A stretch of 64,000 bases of DNA from Otatea glauca. Lineage: Eukaryota; Streptophyta; Magnoliopsida; Poales; Poaceae. The stretch is from NCBI GenBank assembly GCA_036346275.1, contig CM070720.1, positions 7,045,278 to 7,109,277 of the forward strand, in the 5' to 3' direction. The translations under genes and the position numbers were made by a program. The notes under the pieces were generated by a model. It had not been told where the DNA came from. It worked only from the letters and a program-made list of their open reading frames with translations, and ran no database searches. Below are positions 42,298 to 53,671 of this stretch, one piece after another; the stretch's first letter is position 1; each line of letters begins with the position of its first letter.

Positions 42298-45040
42298 TGA
42301 TGAGGACATCACTACTACGGATATTATCACATTTGGTTGTGCCAACTCCAACACATCATCCACGGGCCAAGAAGAGAGAGATATCAAATCCATCACGTTC
42401 TGGAATCCAATTCGGCCTCTTGAGACAGCACCGACTTCAAATATGAATAACTTTTGCATACGGACTCCGATTTGGGTGAACTTGGACTTGATTGAAAGCT
42501 TCAAACGAGATGTTTCGAATGGATCTAATCTCTGGCCCAGATGCATCGTAGATCAACCGGAATCATTAAAACAATGTACTACAATACTGTTTTGGGCTGT
42601 TTCGGGCCTTGTAAGCGTGTGGGGGCCCAAGCCCAAGTTGTGTGCGCCCCCCTTGGCTGCACACAACCCTAGGACGTCCCTCTCACGTCCATCCCTCTTA
42701 TAAACTCAGTAGCCGTCGCTTTAGACACTTAGGTTTTGTTTGATTAGTTTAGCCAAGTGCAAACTTTGTATCTTCGAGTTGTGCTGGACAGCCACCATGT
42801 CAAGACCTTCAATAGAATCCCACCTTGATTTTGTTTTCAATTCTTATTTGCAATTTCAGATTGCTTGTACTATTGTTCTTGCATGTTCTTCGATTGCTTG
42901 CAGGAATTGAACCTCGTGTTCAGGTTGATCGTGCCCACGGCAAGATCAATAACACTCCGGAGTTGGTTTAGCGATTGCTAAGGCGCATCGTCGTCGTACA
43001 TTGTAGTCGGATCGTCAAAGTCGGCTCCACCATATCAATAGTTATCGCTCTCATCGAATGATCGGGACACAACCTCGCATCAATCTTTGAAAGAGCCTTT
43101 AGCTTCATTTGACGTGCCCATTGTTGCACCTTCTATTGTAGCTAACATTTTGCAGAAAAGTGAACAACATCATGAGAAAGATGATGAAGAAAATGTGCGA
43201 GAGAGAGAGATATTTGCTTCTCCATACGTATGTGAAGAGTTGAAAATTGAAGTTGCACCTTCAACCACTGAGAATGATTTAGAAGGTAATGTAAAAGGTA
43301 TGGACTGTATACATGGTGAAAATCATTTTGAAGAGACAAAACTGTCCATGAATCATGCTATCGTAGAGCAACTATTAATGGAACCCATTGCTGATTTGGT
43401 TGCTATCCAAGTGATAAAGAAGAGTTGTGTCATAATGCTTCACTTATATCCACGCCACAATTAGTGAATGAACATGAAACATTTATATTTGAACTAAACA
43501 CTTGCGTTGAACATAGACATCTTATTCAAATTGCTAGTGAAGAAGATAAGCTTAAATTGATGTCTTCTTTAGATACTTTAGGTTACATTGAATTTGATGT
43601 TCTGTGTGATCTGGATAGTTTCAAGGAGAAGATTTTTGTACATTCTGATTTGCCATGGTTATCACGAAATATTTTCCATGTTGTTGGCAAACATAATGAT
43701 AAAGGAGAATACAAAGTGAATAGATTATACATTTGTTCAGATCTGAGACCTCCACATCCTATGCAACAATGTGATCTATTTGATAATATCTAATATCATA
43801 TCAAGTACCCCTACTGACGATTATAATCTATATGATAGTCTTCAAGAAAGGGAGTGTTTGGGTGATTTTGATTCACGAGACATTGATTTGATCACAAAAG
43901 ATATGCATGTTGCTTTGCTCTTTCTCGCTACTAACATTTTGCAGGAGAATGTGATAGAGTCGAGGACGACTCCAATTCAAGAAAGGGAGAATGATGAGAC
44001 CATGCTCGTCCTGGATATGATCAACGCTATTTCTTGGCGACACTTCACAGCATCCTCTGTATCATCTATATCTACTAGGATGGCTTTCCTTCACAGAGGG
44101 GAGGAAGCGTCCAAGAGTGCAAGCTTTCAGCATGCCTTTATATGCGAAAGAAATATTGAGCTTTGTGGATGATCATCACATGAGAATACTTTTTGTTGAG
44201 GACACGCTAAAAGCTGAGCATGAGTCGAGGACGACTCAAATTCAAGAAAGGGATGATGAGGACATCACTACTACGGATATGACCACATTTGGTTGTGCCA
44301 ACTCCAACACATCATCCACGGGCCAAGAAGAGAGAGAGATCAAATCCAACACGTTCTGGAATGCAATTCGGCCTTCTGAGACAGTACCGACTTCAAAGAT
44401 GAATAACTTTTGTATACGTATTCCGATTTGGGTGATCTTAGACTTGATTGAAAGCTTAAAATGAGATCTTTCGAATGGATCTATTCTCAGTCCCAGATTC
44501 ATCGTACATCAACCGGAATCAGTAAAACAATGTACTACAATACTGTTTTGGGCTGTTTCGGGCCTTGTAAACGTGTGGGGGCCCCAAGCACAAGTTGTGT
44601 GCACCCCCCCTTGGCTCCACAAAACCCTAGGACGTCCCATCCCACGTCCATCCCTCTTATAAACTCAGTAGCCATCGCTTTAGACACTTGGGTTTTGTTT
44701 GATTAGTTTAGCCAAGTGCAAACTTTGCGTCTTCGAGTTGTGATGGACAGACACCTTGTCAAGACCTTCAATAGAACCCCACCTTATTTTGGCCTTCAAT
44801 TCTATTTGAAATTTCAGATTGCTTTTACCATTGTTCTTGCTTGTTCTTCGGTTGTTTGCAAGAATTGAACCTCGTGTTCTGGTTGATCGTGCCCACGGCA
44901 AGATCAATAACACTCCGGAGTTGGTTTAGCGATTGCTAAGGCGCATCGTCGTCGTACGTTGTAGTTGGATCGTCAAAGTCGATTCCACCAAATCGATAGT
45001 TATCGCTCTCATCGAAAGATCGGGACACAACCTCGCATCA
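42298..45040 (+). mobile_element. G4b: G4 copy lacking primer site, leader and gag start
   Basis: LTRs 42298-43082 and 44254-45040 (both type II U3) with a perfect target duplication TTATT (42293-42297, 45041-45045). After the 5' LTR the sequence goes straight into the end of the capsid region (SLKEPLASFDVPIVAPSIVA), so primer site, leader and N-terminal gag are missing. The element lies inside the CACTA subterminal repeats. Confidence 0.92.
43083..44253 (+). pseudogene. G4b extra coding region
   Basis: Four overlapping frames together match G4a 33970-35154: EPLASFDVPIVAPSIVANIL, ENDLEGNVKGMDCIHGENHF, SLDTLGYIEFDVLCDLDSFK, FVHSDLPWLSRNIFHVVGKH, GEYKVNRLYICSDLRPPHPM, RECLGDFDSRDIDL, LFLATNILQENVIESRTTPI and SISTRMAFLHRGEEASKSAS. 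This copy preserves the DLPWLSRNIF stretch that is shifted in G4a. It contains the ghost polypurine tract at about 43978-44000. No known domain recognised. Confidence 0.78.
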
Positions 45041-45111
45041 TTATTCGTCACAGACGGTTTTGAGGAACCGTCTGTGATGATGCGTCTAATATAAGCCTTT
45101 TTGTAGTAGTG
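45041..45111 (+). repeat. CACTA right terminal region
   Basis: Contains one inverted pair CACAGACGGTTTT / AACCGTCTGTGA (45049-45078) and the terminal repeat, whose reverse complement begins CACTACTACAAAAA. Confidence 0.9.
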
Positions 45112-47010
45112 GCATATGAAGTACATTCGGAGTGTTTGGCATCAGTTTCACTCTATGACTTTTTCTTGTATGGATGCAGTCTATAGTGCCAATTGGGACA
45201 CGTCGTGAGCAATTTTTAACATCGACTCGGACGGATTCGAAACGCATACCGATTTGATTTAGGGCGCATATGATGTCCATTCGGGGTTTTCGTCACTTAG
45301 TTTCACTTGGTATTTTTTCCCCACAAATGGAGTCTACACTACCAATTGGGACACGTCGTGTGGAATTTTTAACACCGACTCAGACAGATTCGAAATGCAT
45401 ACCGATATGAGTTTGGGCACATATGAAGTCCATTCGGTGTTTACTTTCAGTTTCACTTGAGACTTTTTCATCCGAATAGAGCCTACGTTGCCAATTGGGA
45501 CTCATCGTGAGTAATTTTTAACACCGACTCGAACGGATTCGAAACGCATACCGATATTAGTTAGGATGCATTTGAAGTCTATTCGAGGTGTTTGGCACTC
45601 AGTTTCACTCTGTAACTTTTTGTTGTAGGAATGGAGTCTACGCTGCCAATCGGGACATGTCATTAGTAATTTCTGACAAAGACTCGGACGGACTCGAAAC
45701 GCATACCGATATGCGTTACGGTGCTTATGAAGTCCATTCGGGGTGTTTAGCACTCAGTTTCACGAAGTGTCTTTTTGTTGTAGGAATGGAGTATACACTG
45801 CAAATTAGGCCACGTTGTGCAGAATTTTTAACATAGACTCGGACGGACTCAAAATGCATATCGATATGGGGGGTGCATACGAAGTCCTTTCGGGATGTTT
45901 AACACTCAATTTCACTATGTGACTTTTTCTCGTAGGAATGTAGTATACTGTACCAACTGGGACACGTCATGTGGAATTTTTAACACCGACTCGAACGGAT
46001 GAGAAACGCATACCGATATGATTTAGGGCGCATATGAATTCCAATCGGGGTGATTGTCACTCAGTTTCACTCTGTGACTCTTTTTCGCAAGAATGGAGTC
46101 TACACTACCAATTGGGACATGTCGTGCGGAATTTTTAACACCAACTCGGATGGATTCGAAATGCATACCGATATGAGTTAGGGTGCATATGAAGTCCATT
46201 CTGGGTGTTTCGCTCTCAGTTTTACTCTAAGACTTTTTTCTACCGAATAGATCCTACGTTGCCAATTGGGACTCGTTGTGAGTAATTTTTAACACAGACC
46301 TCGGACGGATTCGAAACACATACCGATATGAGTTAGGGTGCATCGATGTCCATTCGGGATGTTTAGCACTCAGTTTCTAGCGTGACTTTTCTCATAGGAA
46401 TGTAGTATCTTGTACCAAGCCGGGACATGTCGCGTGGAATTTTAACACCGACTTCGGACGGATTCGAAATGCATACGGTATGAGTTAGGGCACATATGAA
46501 GTCCATTGGTGTTTCATACTCAGTTTCACTCTGAGACTTTTTCTTCGAATAGAGTCTCTGCGCCAATTGGACGCGTCGTGATCAATTTTAACACCGACTC
46601 GGACGGATTCGAAACGCATACCGATATGAGTTAGGGCACATATAAATTCCATTCGGGGTGTTTGGCTCTCAGTTTCACCGTATGACTTTTTTTTCGTAAA
46701 TGCGAATAGAGTCTACAATGCCTATTGGCCTTGCGTCGTGAGGAATTTTAACACCAACTCGAGCGGATTCAAAGCATACCGATATGAGTTAGGGCGCATG
46801 TGAAGTCCATTCGGGAGTTTCGCGCGAGTTTAGCTCTGTGACATTTTGTCGTAGGAATGGAGTCTACGTTACCAATTGGGACACGTCGTGAGTATTTTCT
46901 AACACCGACTCGGTCGGACTCGAAACGCATACCGATATGCGTTAGGGTGCATATGATGTCCATTCGGGGTGTTAGCACTCAGTTTCACTTTGTGACTTTT
47001 TCTCTGAAGG
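45112..47010 (+). repeat. Satellite-like tandem array, ~153-bp monomer, about 12.4 copies
   Basis: The reference phrase GTCCATTCGG (with variants) recurs at 45121, 45275, 45428, 45577, 45732, 45884, 46038, 46194, 46348, 46501, 46646, 46805 and 46958: spacings 145-159, mostly 152-156. Each monomer also carries TGCCAATTGGGACACGTCGT, a TTTTTAACACCGACTCGGAC block and ACCGATATGAGTTAGGGCGC. Monomers are visibly diverged. No open frame is conserved. The left edge is the CACTA insertion, beyond which the interrupted monomer continues at 22708-22778; the right edge is R3. The monomer length is close to the grass centromere satellites CentO (155 bp) and CentC (156 bp); kinship is not shown. Confidence 0.93.
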
Positions 47011-47709
47011 GTGTAGAGGTGTCAAGGTCGAGGTGTTAAGGTCCTGCCCTTTTGCCTGTGCCCGAGATCATTGGTCCCTAGCTTGAGCATCGGGAGCGCA
47101 CCTCCAAGGTCGGAGATGAGCCCGGACGCGCAAAAGCTGCCACGAGGTCTGGGGATGCTTACGTGGTGAGGTATCGATCCTAACAGCAAGCCCCGAGGCT
47201 CAAGGGCGACCCTAAAGCTCGGGACATTCTTGAGTCGATTGTTCTTTAAGAAGGATCGGCTCCTTGGTCGAGCTCGAAAGCCCTCGAGCCCGATCTCGCG
47301 TGTCGAGAACCCCAAGGGCCCTTGTCGTGTTTACTCCGACATGCTCAGGCGTTGCTTTCACAACATTGAATTGGAAATTGTGCACAGGGAGGCTGGGCCG
47401 CTGCCTCGGTCCCCTGCTGAGGGATTCGGGAGGCAATCATGCGCTTTGTGCTCGGCGGGGAGGCGGCGGACATGGGATCGATGCCTCGATTCTCCGGGGG
47501 GAGATTCGAGGAGACGCGACCATGTCGCTTCACGTCCCCTTCCCAAAAGTCCCGACGCGCCTTTTGAGGAATAATTGATGCTAGGTGTCAGAGATCGAGC
47601 CTCTTTAAAAGCTCGAAGCCACATACTTGAAATTCCCCACTCTTGCGTGTGCCTTAGCCTTCACCTTGTTGCCTCTTCCTTCCCCGACCGCCTTGATCTC
47701 CTTGGCGCC
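47011..47709. other. R3 spacer and possible promoter region of its antisense gene
   Basis: GC-rich, with AGCAAGCCCCGAGGCTC at about 47192, comparable to the CCCCCGAG signature before the R2 antisense region. TTTAAAAG lies at 47605-47612, about 100 bp before the ATG at 47710. Open frames here overlap on several strands and none has a recognisable domain. Confidence 0.45.
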
Positions 47710-50270
47710 ATGGCCAAGTTTGGGAAAAACACCTTGACTACGGAGAGAATGAAGGAGCTTGAGGTGCTAGGACTCTTGGAACCAGCGACACAGCGGCTTT
47801 CGGCGGTCGAGGAGGCGAGCCGCGTCCCGGGAGGATGAGTCGTGAGCCTGAGCGATACACACTCTTGGCTGCGGACCCGGAGGCGACTTCTTGGCAGCCG
47901 TTCTCGCGCAATGTGAGATCGAGCTTGTCAATCTGGTTCCGAATTCCATTCTTCTTCTTTCCATCTTCTCTCATCTCTGTGAGGGATTCTTAGGGATCCT
48001 TCCCACTCCCTCTCTTTTCTTTCGCTTTTATTCCTTGATCTGCACCTCGAAGGATCCTGTCGTTGGGTTCCTTTACTTTTGGCTGCGGACCGGGCTCGCT
48101 TGCACCTTTCTTCAAGTCCCAACCCGGGATTCCCTCGGGCCGTGGATGGAAAGGTGGTTCTATTTGAAGAAGGACGAGGGTAGCGGGCTTGCGTGGCATT
48201 GCCGTGGACAGCAAGCGCGAGACCCCGGAGCCTGAGGACTCGACGGTCGACCAAGAGGCCGTTGCCACCATCCACATTTGCATGACGCGCGGCCTCACTG
48301 GCTAGGCCGTGGTCATGCTCTACCTCTGAGCTCGGTGTCCCCTCTGCGGAAGAAGGTGCACCGTTCTTGAGATCAGGAGAGCGACCCTACTCGGGAAGCG
48401 CCAAAGGTAAATTTCTTGACATCATCCTTTCCCTAGCTCAGGCGAACCGCCACCTTTTTACCGCCTTCCATCCTCATTTTCGCTTCTGCGGGCCCGGTGG
48501 AGTCGTGGGTGGTTGCGCATGCGAGGAGGTGTTTGGGAAGGCGGCCCACTATGTCTCGGCGACCCGTCCCCAAGAACATCTTGAGGCGAACAGTGAGGTA
48601 ACCTTTTCCACCCCTTCGTCGTGTTCGATTTGGGCTCGGGCTGCTCGACCATGTCGAGCCACGCGGAGAGCCGAGGAGCTATGGGAGATGGTGAGGGCAC
48701 ATTCTTTGTTGCTCGGGTGGGCAAGGGCAAGAAGACCTCAAGAGGCTGCCCGGATGCCCCGAGCCAGTGTCAAAAGCCCCACATCGAGTGGGGCGACCAC
48801 GCGATGGTAAGTCATTTTTGCCGTGCCCGGGGACATTCAGGCTCGACCTTTGCTTCTTGTCATTTCCAAGCGCTCTCTCTTCTCTGACCTTCTTTTCCTC
48901 TTCCCGCAGCAAGAACGGGCAGCGACTGCCGTTGAGCCGTCGAGCCCGCACCCGGCGTCGCTGTCGTAGGGCGCCTAGGGAGAAAATGCTTCCCCCACTG
49001 CCGCGGAGGCGAGGCGTTGGGCCACGCCCCCTCCACCCAGGAGACGGAGACTCGTAACCCAGGTATGCGCACATCTTTTGCCTGGGGTCATGAGTGTTGG
49101 TTCGCCCTTTGCAAGTCCTAGAGACCTTTTTCGTTATAGACTCTGATTGTTGTCCAGAGCGAGTTCGAGGATGAGGAGGAGGGCGCGGGGGACTATCTCT
49201 TGGTCCCCGAGCAAGGCCGTAGCGCGCCAAGCTTACCGCGGCACCCTCGGAGGGCGGCGCGATTGGGTGGTCCGACCAGGGCCCCCTGGTCTGGACGTTG
49301 GCCTAGTCGGGGCCGCAGCGGAGGCCGACGCCGCCAAGGTCACAACAAAAACCAAAACCGCTGGGCCCAACTCGGCTGAGGTCAGGACGGCGCTCGTGAG
49401 CGTCAACGAGCTCGGTGGAGCATCAGGTATGCCAATCCCCCTCGTTCATCGCCGTCTTGCTTTTGTAATTCGGCTTTCTTCGTAAGTTTGCCTTCCTTGG
49501 TAGGCTCGGTTCCGCCTGCGTCGCCCTGCGCTCCGCACAAGGCAGCTCGGGCTGGTGCCTCCCTCGACGTCGCCGACCCGGCCGGAGGAGCCATCGAGAG
49601 CGCACATCATCCCAGGCGACAATCGCGCGTGACTCGAAAACCGTCTCTAGGAGGTTAGTCGAGCTCGAGCCCAACTTTTCCTTCTTTGTTTTTACACCGT
49701 GGTCTCGTGACACTTCCTACACCTCTTGAGGCTTGGACTTGGTTGCGGTGGGCTTGGGACCATGCGGCGTCCATGCCAACCAATTTGGTGTTGTGCTCCT
49801 GGTCGAGCGAGGCGGTATGTCCTGGCCTCGAGGAGGCGCCTGCGGGTGGAGGAGGAGATCTAGTAGTTGAAGGCGGAGCACGCCCTCGAGCTCTCAAAGG
49901 CCATCGAGGCCGAGCAGAAGCGGTCGGTCGGGACCCTCACGAGCGCCCGCACGAAGGCCGATAAGATCCAAGAGGAGATCCGCACAGCGGCCGCGGATGT
50001 CATCGAGACTACCCGCGCTCTGCGGAGATGCTCTGTAAACAAGTCGTAGAGCTCTCCGCCGCCCCCGCGAAGGCCCCCGCCGAGCTCGAGGTGAAGATGG
50101 CCGAGCTCGAGGAGAAGCTAGGGCGAGCGACACGAGTGGGAAGAGCGCCTGGCCCAGCTCAAGACCCGGCGAGTCACGTCGCCAACGCCAAAGCCGAGGC
50201 GTTGGCTTTGAGGGCCAAGGTCGTTGTGCTTGAGCAGGAGAAGCTTGCTCGGGAGATGTCCGACCTGTAG
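47710..50270 (+). pseudogene. R3 antisense gene with Transposase_28-like domain and coiled-coil C-terminus
   Basis: ATG 47710 opens MAKFGKNTLTTERMKELEVL. The domain core IELVNLVPNSILLLSIFSHL then CEGFLGILPTPSLFFRFYSL lies at about 47912-48030, followed by RDSLGPWMERWFYLKKDE (about 48130-48180). The C-terminal part (49868-50270) is helical and coiled-coil-like: KAEHALELSKAIEAEQKRSV, then AELEVKMAELEEKLGRA and LALRAKVVVLEQEKLAREMS. Frameshifts separate these blocks, so it is a broken copy of the gene seen in R2. AATAAA at 50351-50356 is a plausible polyadenylation signal. It points opposite to R3 gag-pol. Function unknown; the domain is found in plant gypsy elements. Confidence 0.75.
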
Positions 50271-50350
50271 ATAGGTTAGTAGGTAGGGAAAAGGGGCGAG
50301 GCTACTCGACCCCGTTGTAAATGTTAGTTATGTAAATTTTGTTTAGAAGA

Positions 50351-50356
50351 AATAAA
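50351..50356 (+). terminator. Polyadenylation signal of the R3 antisense gene
   Basis: AATAAA about 80 bp after the stop codon of the coiled-coil frame (50268-50270). Confidence 0.45.
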
Positions 50357-50369
50357 CTCCCTTTATGTT

Positions 50370-50745
50370 CGAAATTGAATGCGTCTTTTCAAGACTTAGC
50401 CAGAAATATTACTCGAGATTGAATGGCGTCTTCTCAAGACTTAGCCAGAAATCCTGCTCGAGACTGAATGGCATCTTCTCAAGACTTAGCCAGAAATCCT
50501 GCTCGAGATTGAATAGCGTCTTCTCGAGACTTAGCTAGAAATCCTTTCAAGATTGAATGGCGTCTTCTCAAGACTTAGCCAGAAATCCTGCTCGAGATTG
50601 AATGGCATCTTCTCAAGACTTAGCCAGAAATCCCGCTCGAGATTAAACGGCGTCTTCTCAAGACTTAGCTAGAAATCCTACTCGAGATTGAATGGCCTCT
50701 TCTCAAGGCTTATCAAGAAATCCTGCTCGAGATTGAATGGCCTTT
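50370..50745 (+). repeat. Tandem array, 45-bp unit, about 8 copies
   Basis: The unit contains CTCGAGATTGAATGGCGTCT then TCTCAAGACTTAGCCAGAAA and TCCTG, 45 bp in all. The middle copies are almost identical; the outer ones carry small differences. Confidence 0.93.
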
Positions 50746-51271
50746 GCCTCGTCGCCCCGCCTTAGTCGGCGGCTCGGGGCGTAGAGTTAGCCATTGGGAC
50801 CGAGTCTAACCAACATTCTTAACACGGAAAAAGGGCCCATAGCGAGTCAAGTCAGTCCTTTGGATATACCTTTGATCGGGCGAACCTTGGTGTGGCGTTA
50901 GGTCGGCGGCCAAGTCGAGAAACATTCATCTGCCTCGTCGCGCGTCCTCACCTCCGATCCCAAAGCGCTGAGTCGATTCTTTGGGGCACGAGGGCTAGCC
51001 AATATTTTGACCTAAAAAGAGGACCCACGCGAGTTAGGTCCTTTGGACATGCCTTCGATCAAGGACAAACTGAGCCGTGGCGCCAGGTCGGGATGGCTTA
51101 GCACAGGAACATTCGAGCCCAAGGGCCCCCTCGTGGCGGCCTCCCATTCAAATCACTCAGCGGGGAATAGTGAAACTACGGTGATAAGGATCGACTACGT
51201 GGTGAGCATCCCGGAGGAATTTTTATAAATTCACGACCTCCGAGCACAGGAAGGCTTGGGCTCGTTGTTAG
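50746..51271. other. R3 variable spacer, part 1
   Basis: GC-rich, no supported frame. A GGGGAATAGTGAAACTACGG phrase at about 51163 is the first of the decayed repeats described at 52145-53671. Interrupted on the right by a solo LTR. Confidence 0.5.
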
Positions 51272-52139
51272 TGATGCGCACAAGGCGGCCCGATCTTCGG
51301 TGAGGATAACTTCAATTTGGCGAAGGATGACTTTGTGATCCGACTCTGAACCACACAAGGATAAGCGCTGCAATCGCTAAACCACACTCCTCGTCATCAT
51401 CAACCGTGCAAGAACACGGATGACCTGACCACGAGTGTATTCTTGCAAGCAATCGAAGAACTAGCAAGAACAAGGATGAAGCACACACTCAAGTTGAGGT
51501 TTGAAACTTGTTTCTGCTACTCTAGCAGTCGGAGAACAAGGATAAAGTTCCACAAATGGGTAACTATTCTTAAATCAAAACCAAAGGAGATAGATAGGGG
51601 TTTGTCCAATATATATAGCCAAGGATGGCTGCTAGGAGTTGGTCTCACGTCACTTTAATTACATGGGAACTCAGCCCAAAATTATGGTGGCACAGCACCT
51701 AAAAGACTGAGACCGTCGTACTGTTTTGACTGCTGTGGCCAGCTTGAGTGGAATTTGATGATGAGGCCAGATCCGCTGGAAAGAGCACGAATTTATCTTT
51801 TAATCAAGTACTCACTCATCCCGAGCGGACTCCGTATGCAAAGTTATGCCCAGTTGAAGGTGGACTGCTCCTGGGTGGACGTTTTGGCTTCCTTGTCAGG
51901 GAATACTTTGTACTCTAGCTTGTAGTGATGAGGAATGACGTCCTTGCAGCTCTAAGCCATGATTCCTAAGCACAAGCACATTATTATGCAGTGGTCTATC
52001 CTCTAAAATATAATTATGCCACCCGAAAACGAGTTCACTGTTGATTTAGCTACCGTGGCGTGCCCTTGTGATAGGACTTTGCATAGGAGGTGGTGGAGGT
52101 AAGGTCATGAGTGTATCCGTCATAGTGATGTCCTCATCA
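51272..52139 (-). mobile_element. Solo LTR of family G5
   Basis: The 868 bp are the reverse complement of the G5 LTR (39378-40261), with TGATGCGCACAAG on the left and GATGTCCTCATCA on the right. The flanking 5-bp duplication is GTTAG on both sides (51267-51271, 52140-52144). No internal sequence is present, so it arose by LTR-LTR recombination. Confidence 0.95.
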
Positions 52140-52144
52140 GTTAG

Positions 52145-53671
52145 GTCAAGATGGCCGAACCCGGAAACAATCAGGCTTGGGCCATGTTTTGGAGTGTCAG
52201 GTCGAGACAACCGAACTCGGGATTGCATCGAGTCTGGGGCTCCCCAAGGGCGGTCTTTGATTTGAAACCTGCTGCGGGGGAATAGTCGACTTACTGCGAT
52301 AAGGATCGACCTACTGCGACCGAAGCATCCCCGGAGATGAATCTAAAGTCCATGTCCTCTGAGCCCGAGAATGCTTCAGGCTCGGGGGTGCCCTCCGAGG
52401 ATGGCCTCTGGTTAGTTGATTGCGGAGGCAGTCGGCTTACCCCGATAAAGATCAATTTACAACGGCCGGAGCATCCCGAGGTGAACCTAGAGACCGCGAC
52501 CGAGGCCAAAGCACGCGCAGTCAGGGAAATATTCATAGATATAGATAATAAAGAAAAACCTCTAGGCAACTCGAGGTCGGGAGGCTCTCGGCGTGACCTC
52601 TGGTCCAAGCCACCTTTCTGATGGGGGCCCGAGGCGCGATAAGAATCGACTACGGTGGCGCAACCCCTAGAGCGGTCCTTATGATCACGCCTCGCGCCAG
52701 TGTTGCTCGAGGTGCGAGTAGACATAAACGCGGGCAACAATAAAGAATAACTTTAATTTGCGAGAAAGACACCAGGTCGAGCCCCGGGCATGGGTCGTCT
52801 ACTAGACGAAGCCCTTGGCCCGGGGCTCCAACACAGGGGAATAGCCGACTTCTGCGGCGAGAACCGTCTTCTGTGGACTGACTCCCGGAGGCGGACCTTG
52901 AGAAGCGACTGGCGTCGCGACCCATGAGAGGTAAAAGAGATGTTAGTATAGATAGGGGGGAATCTCCTATTCCGAGCAGATACTTATGCCAAGCTTAATC
53001 CCTGTGGTGCGCGAGCGTAGACCACGCTCAAGGTGGCGGTCCAAAGGCGGTCCCGTGTGCAAGGGAGCAGACAAAGCATTATAAGTATGAATGATGGAGC
53101 AAATATGCTTTCAGTAAACTAATGCTAGGTTGGCCCCCAGCTCGAAACACTTACCAAGGGCAGTTCTGGGTATGGACCCTGCAACAGGGGTATAGTCGGC
53201 TTACCGCGACGAGAGTCGGCTTACTGCGGACGTGGCCCCTAGAGGCGTACCTCGAAACTACGACTTTGTTTTAGCAAAGGGGTAACCAGACCGAGGCCTG
53301 AGTATCTCGAGGCTGTGGTTCTCACGGGTGTGACCGCTAGAGTGAGCCTTGCCGCGGAGGGGAGTCATGATGCGATGAGAATCGACTTACTGCTGGCTCG
53401 ACCCTCCGGAGGCGAACCCTAGGGTCACAACCCGGAAATGCATTTGCTCGAGACATAAAGAAGCATAAAAAAGATGGTACAACCATAGTAGATAAAGCAG
53501 AAGCATTTTCTCATGAAAGCAAAAGGCAGAGCATTAGACATAGAATTTTCAAAGCTAGTCAATGTTCCACGAGTTAGCGAGCTCTCTGCCGTCGGCGGGG
53601 CGGTCGGTAAGCACACATGCGACCTGCTTTGGCTCTTATTGTTGGGGCCCTCCCACAGTGAGGATAACTTG
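52145..53671. repeat. R3 variable spacer with decayed ~150-350-bp repeats
   Basis: A phrase of the type GGGGAATAGTCGACTTACTG, CGATAAGGATCGAC, then CCCCGGAGGCGAAC recurs near 52277, 52425, 52630, 52835, 53187 and 53365. Spacing is irregular and similarity partial, so this is an old, degraded repeat block between the antisense gene and integrase. Confidence 0.65.

Larger units (their letters stand above)
22779..45111 (-). mobile_element. CACTA (En/Spm-type) DNA transposon, heavily interrupted
   Basis: The left end begins CACTACTCTGAGAAAAGCTT at 22779. The right end, read inward from 45111, begins CACTACTACAAAAAGGCTTA. The flanking 3-bp duplication is GCA on both sides (22776-22778 and 45112-45114), as CACTA elements make. 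Subterminal repeats of the CAGACGGTT type in both orientations lie at both ends. A TNP2-like transposase and a Ulp1-like protease are on the minus strand. Only about 3.3 kb is its own DNA (22779-22799, 27748-28947, 40262-42297, 45041-45111); LTR elements fill the rest. With both genes broken it cannot move by itself. Confidence 0.9.

Noticed and set aside
45112..47010. CRISPR-like array
   Set aside because: Monomers are contiguous and diverged along their whole length, with no repeat-spacer alternation, and the context is a plant nuclear genome.
48679..49230. Long minus-strand frame of 183 residues
   Set aside because: GC-rich shadow frame opposite the R3 antisense gene, with no recognisable domain and Arg/Pro-rich composition typical of such shadows.
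50370..50745. CRISPR-like array (45-bp units)
   Set aside because: The whole unit is repeated with no unique spacers, so it is a minisatellite.
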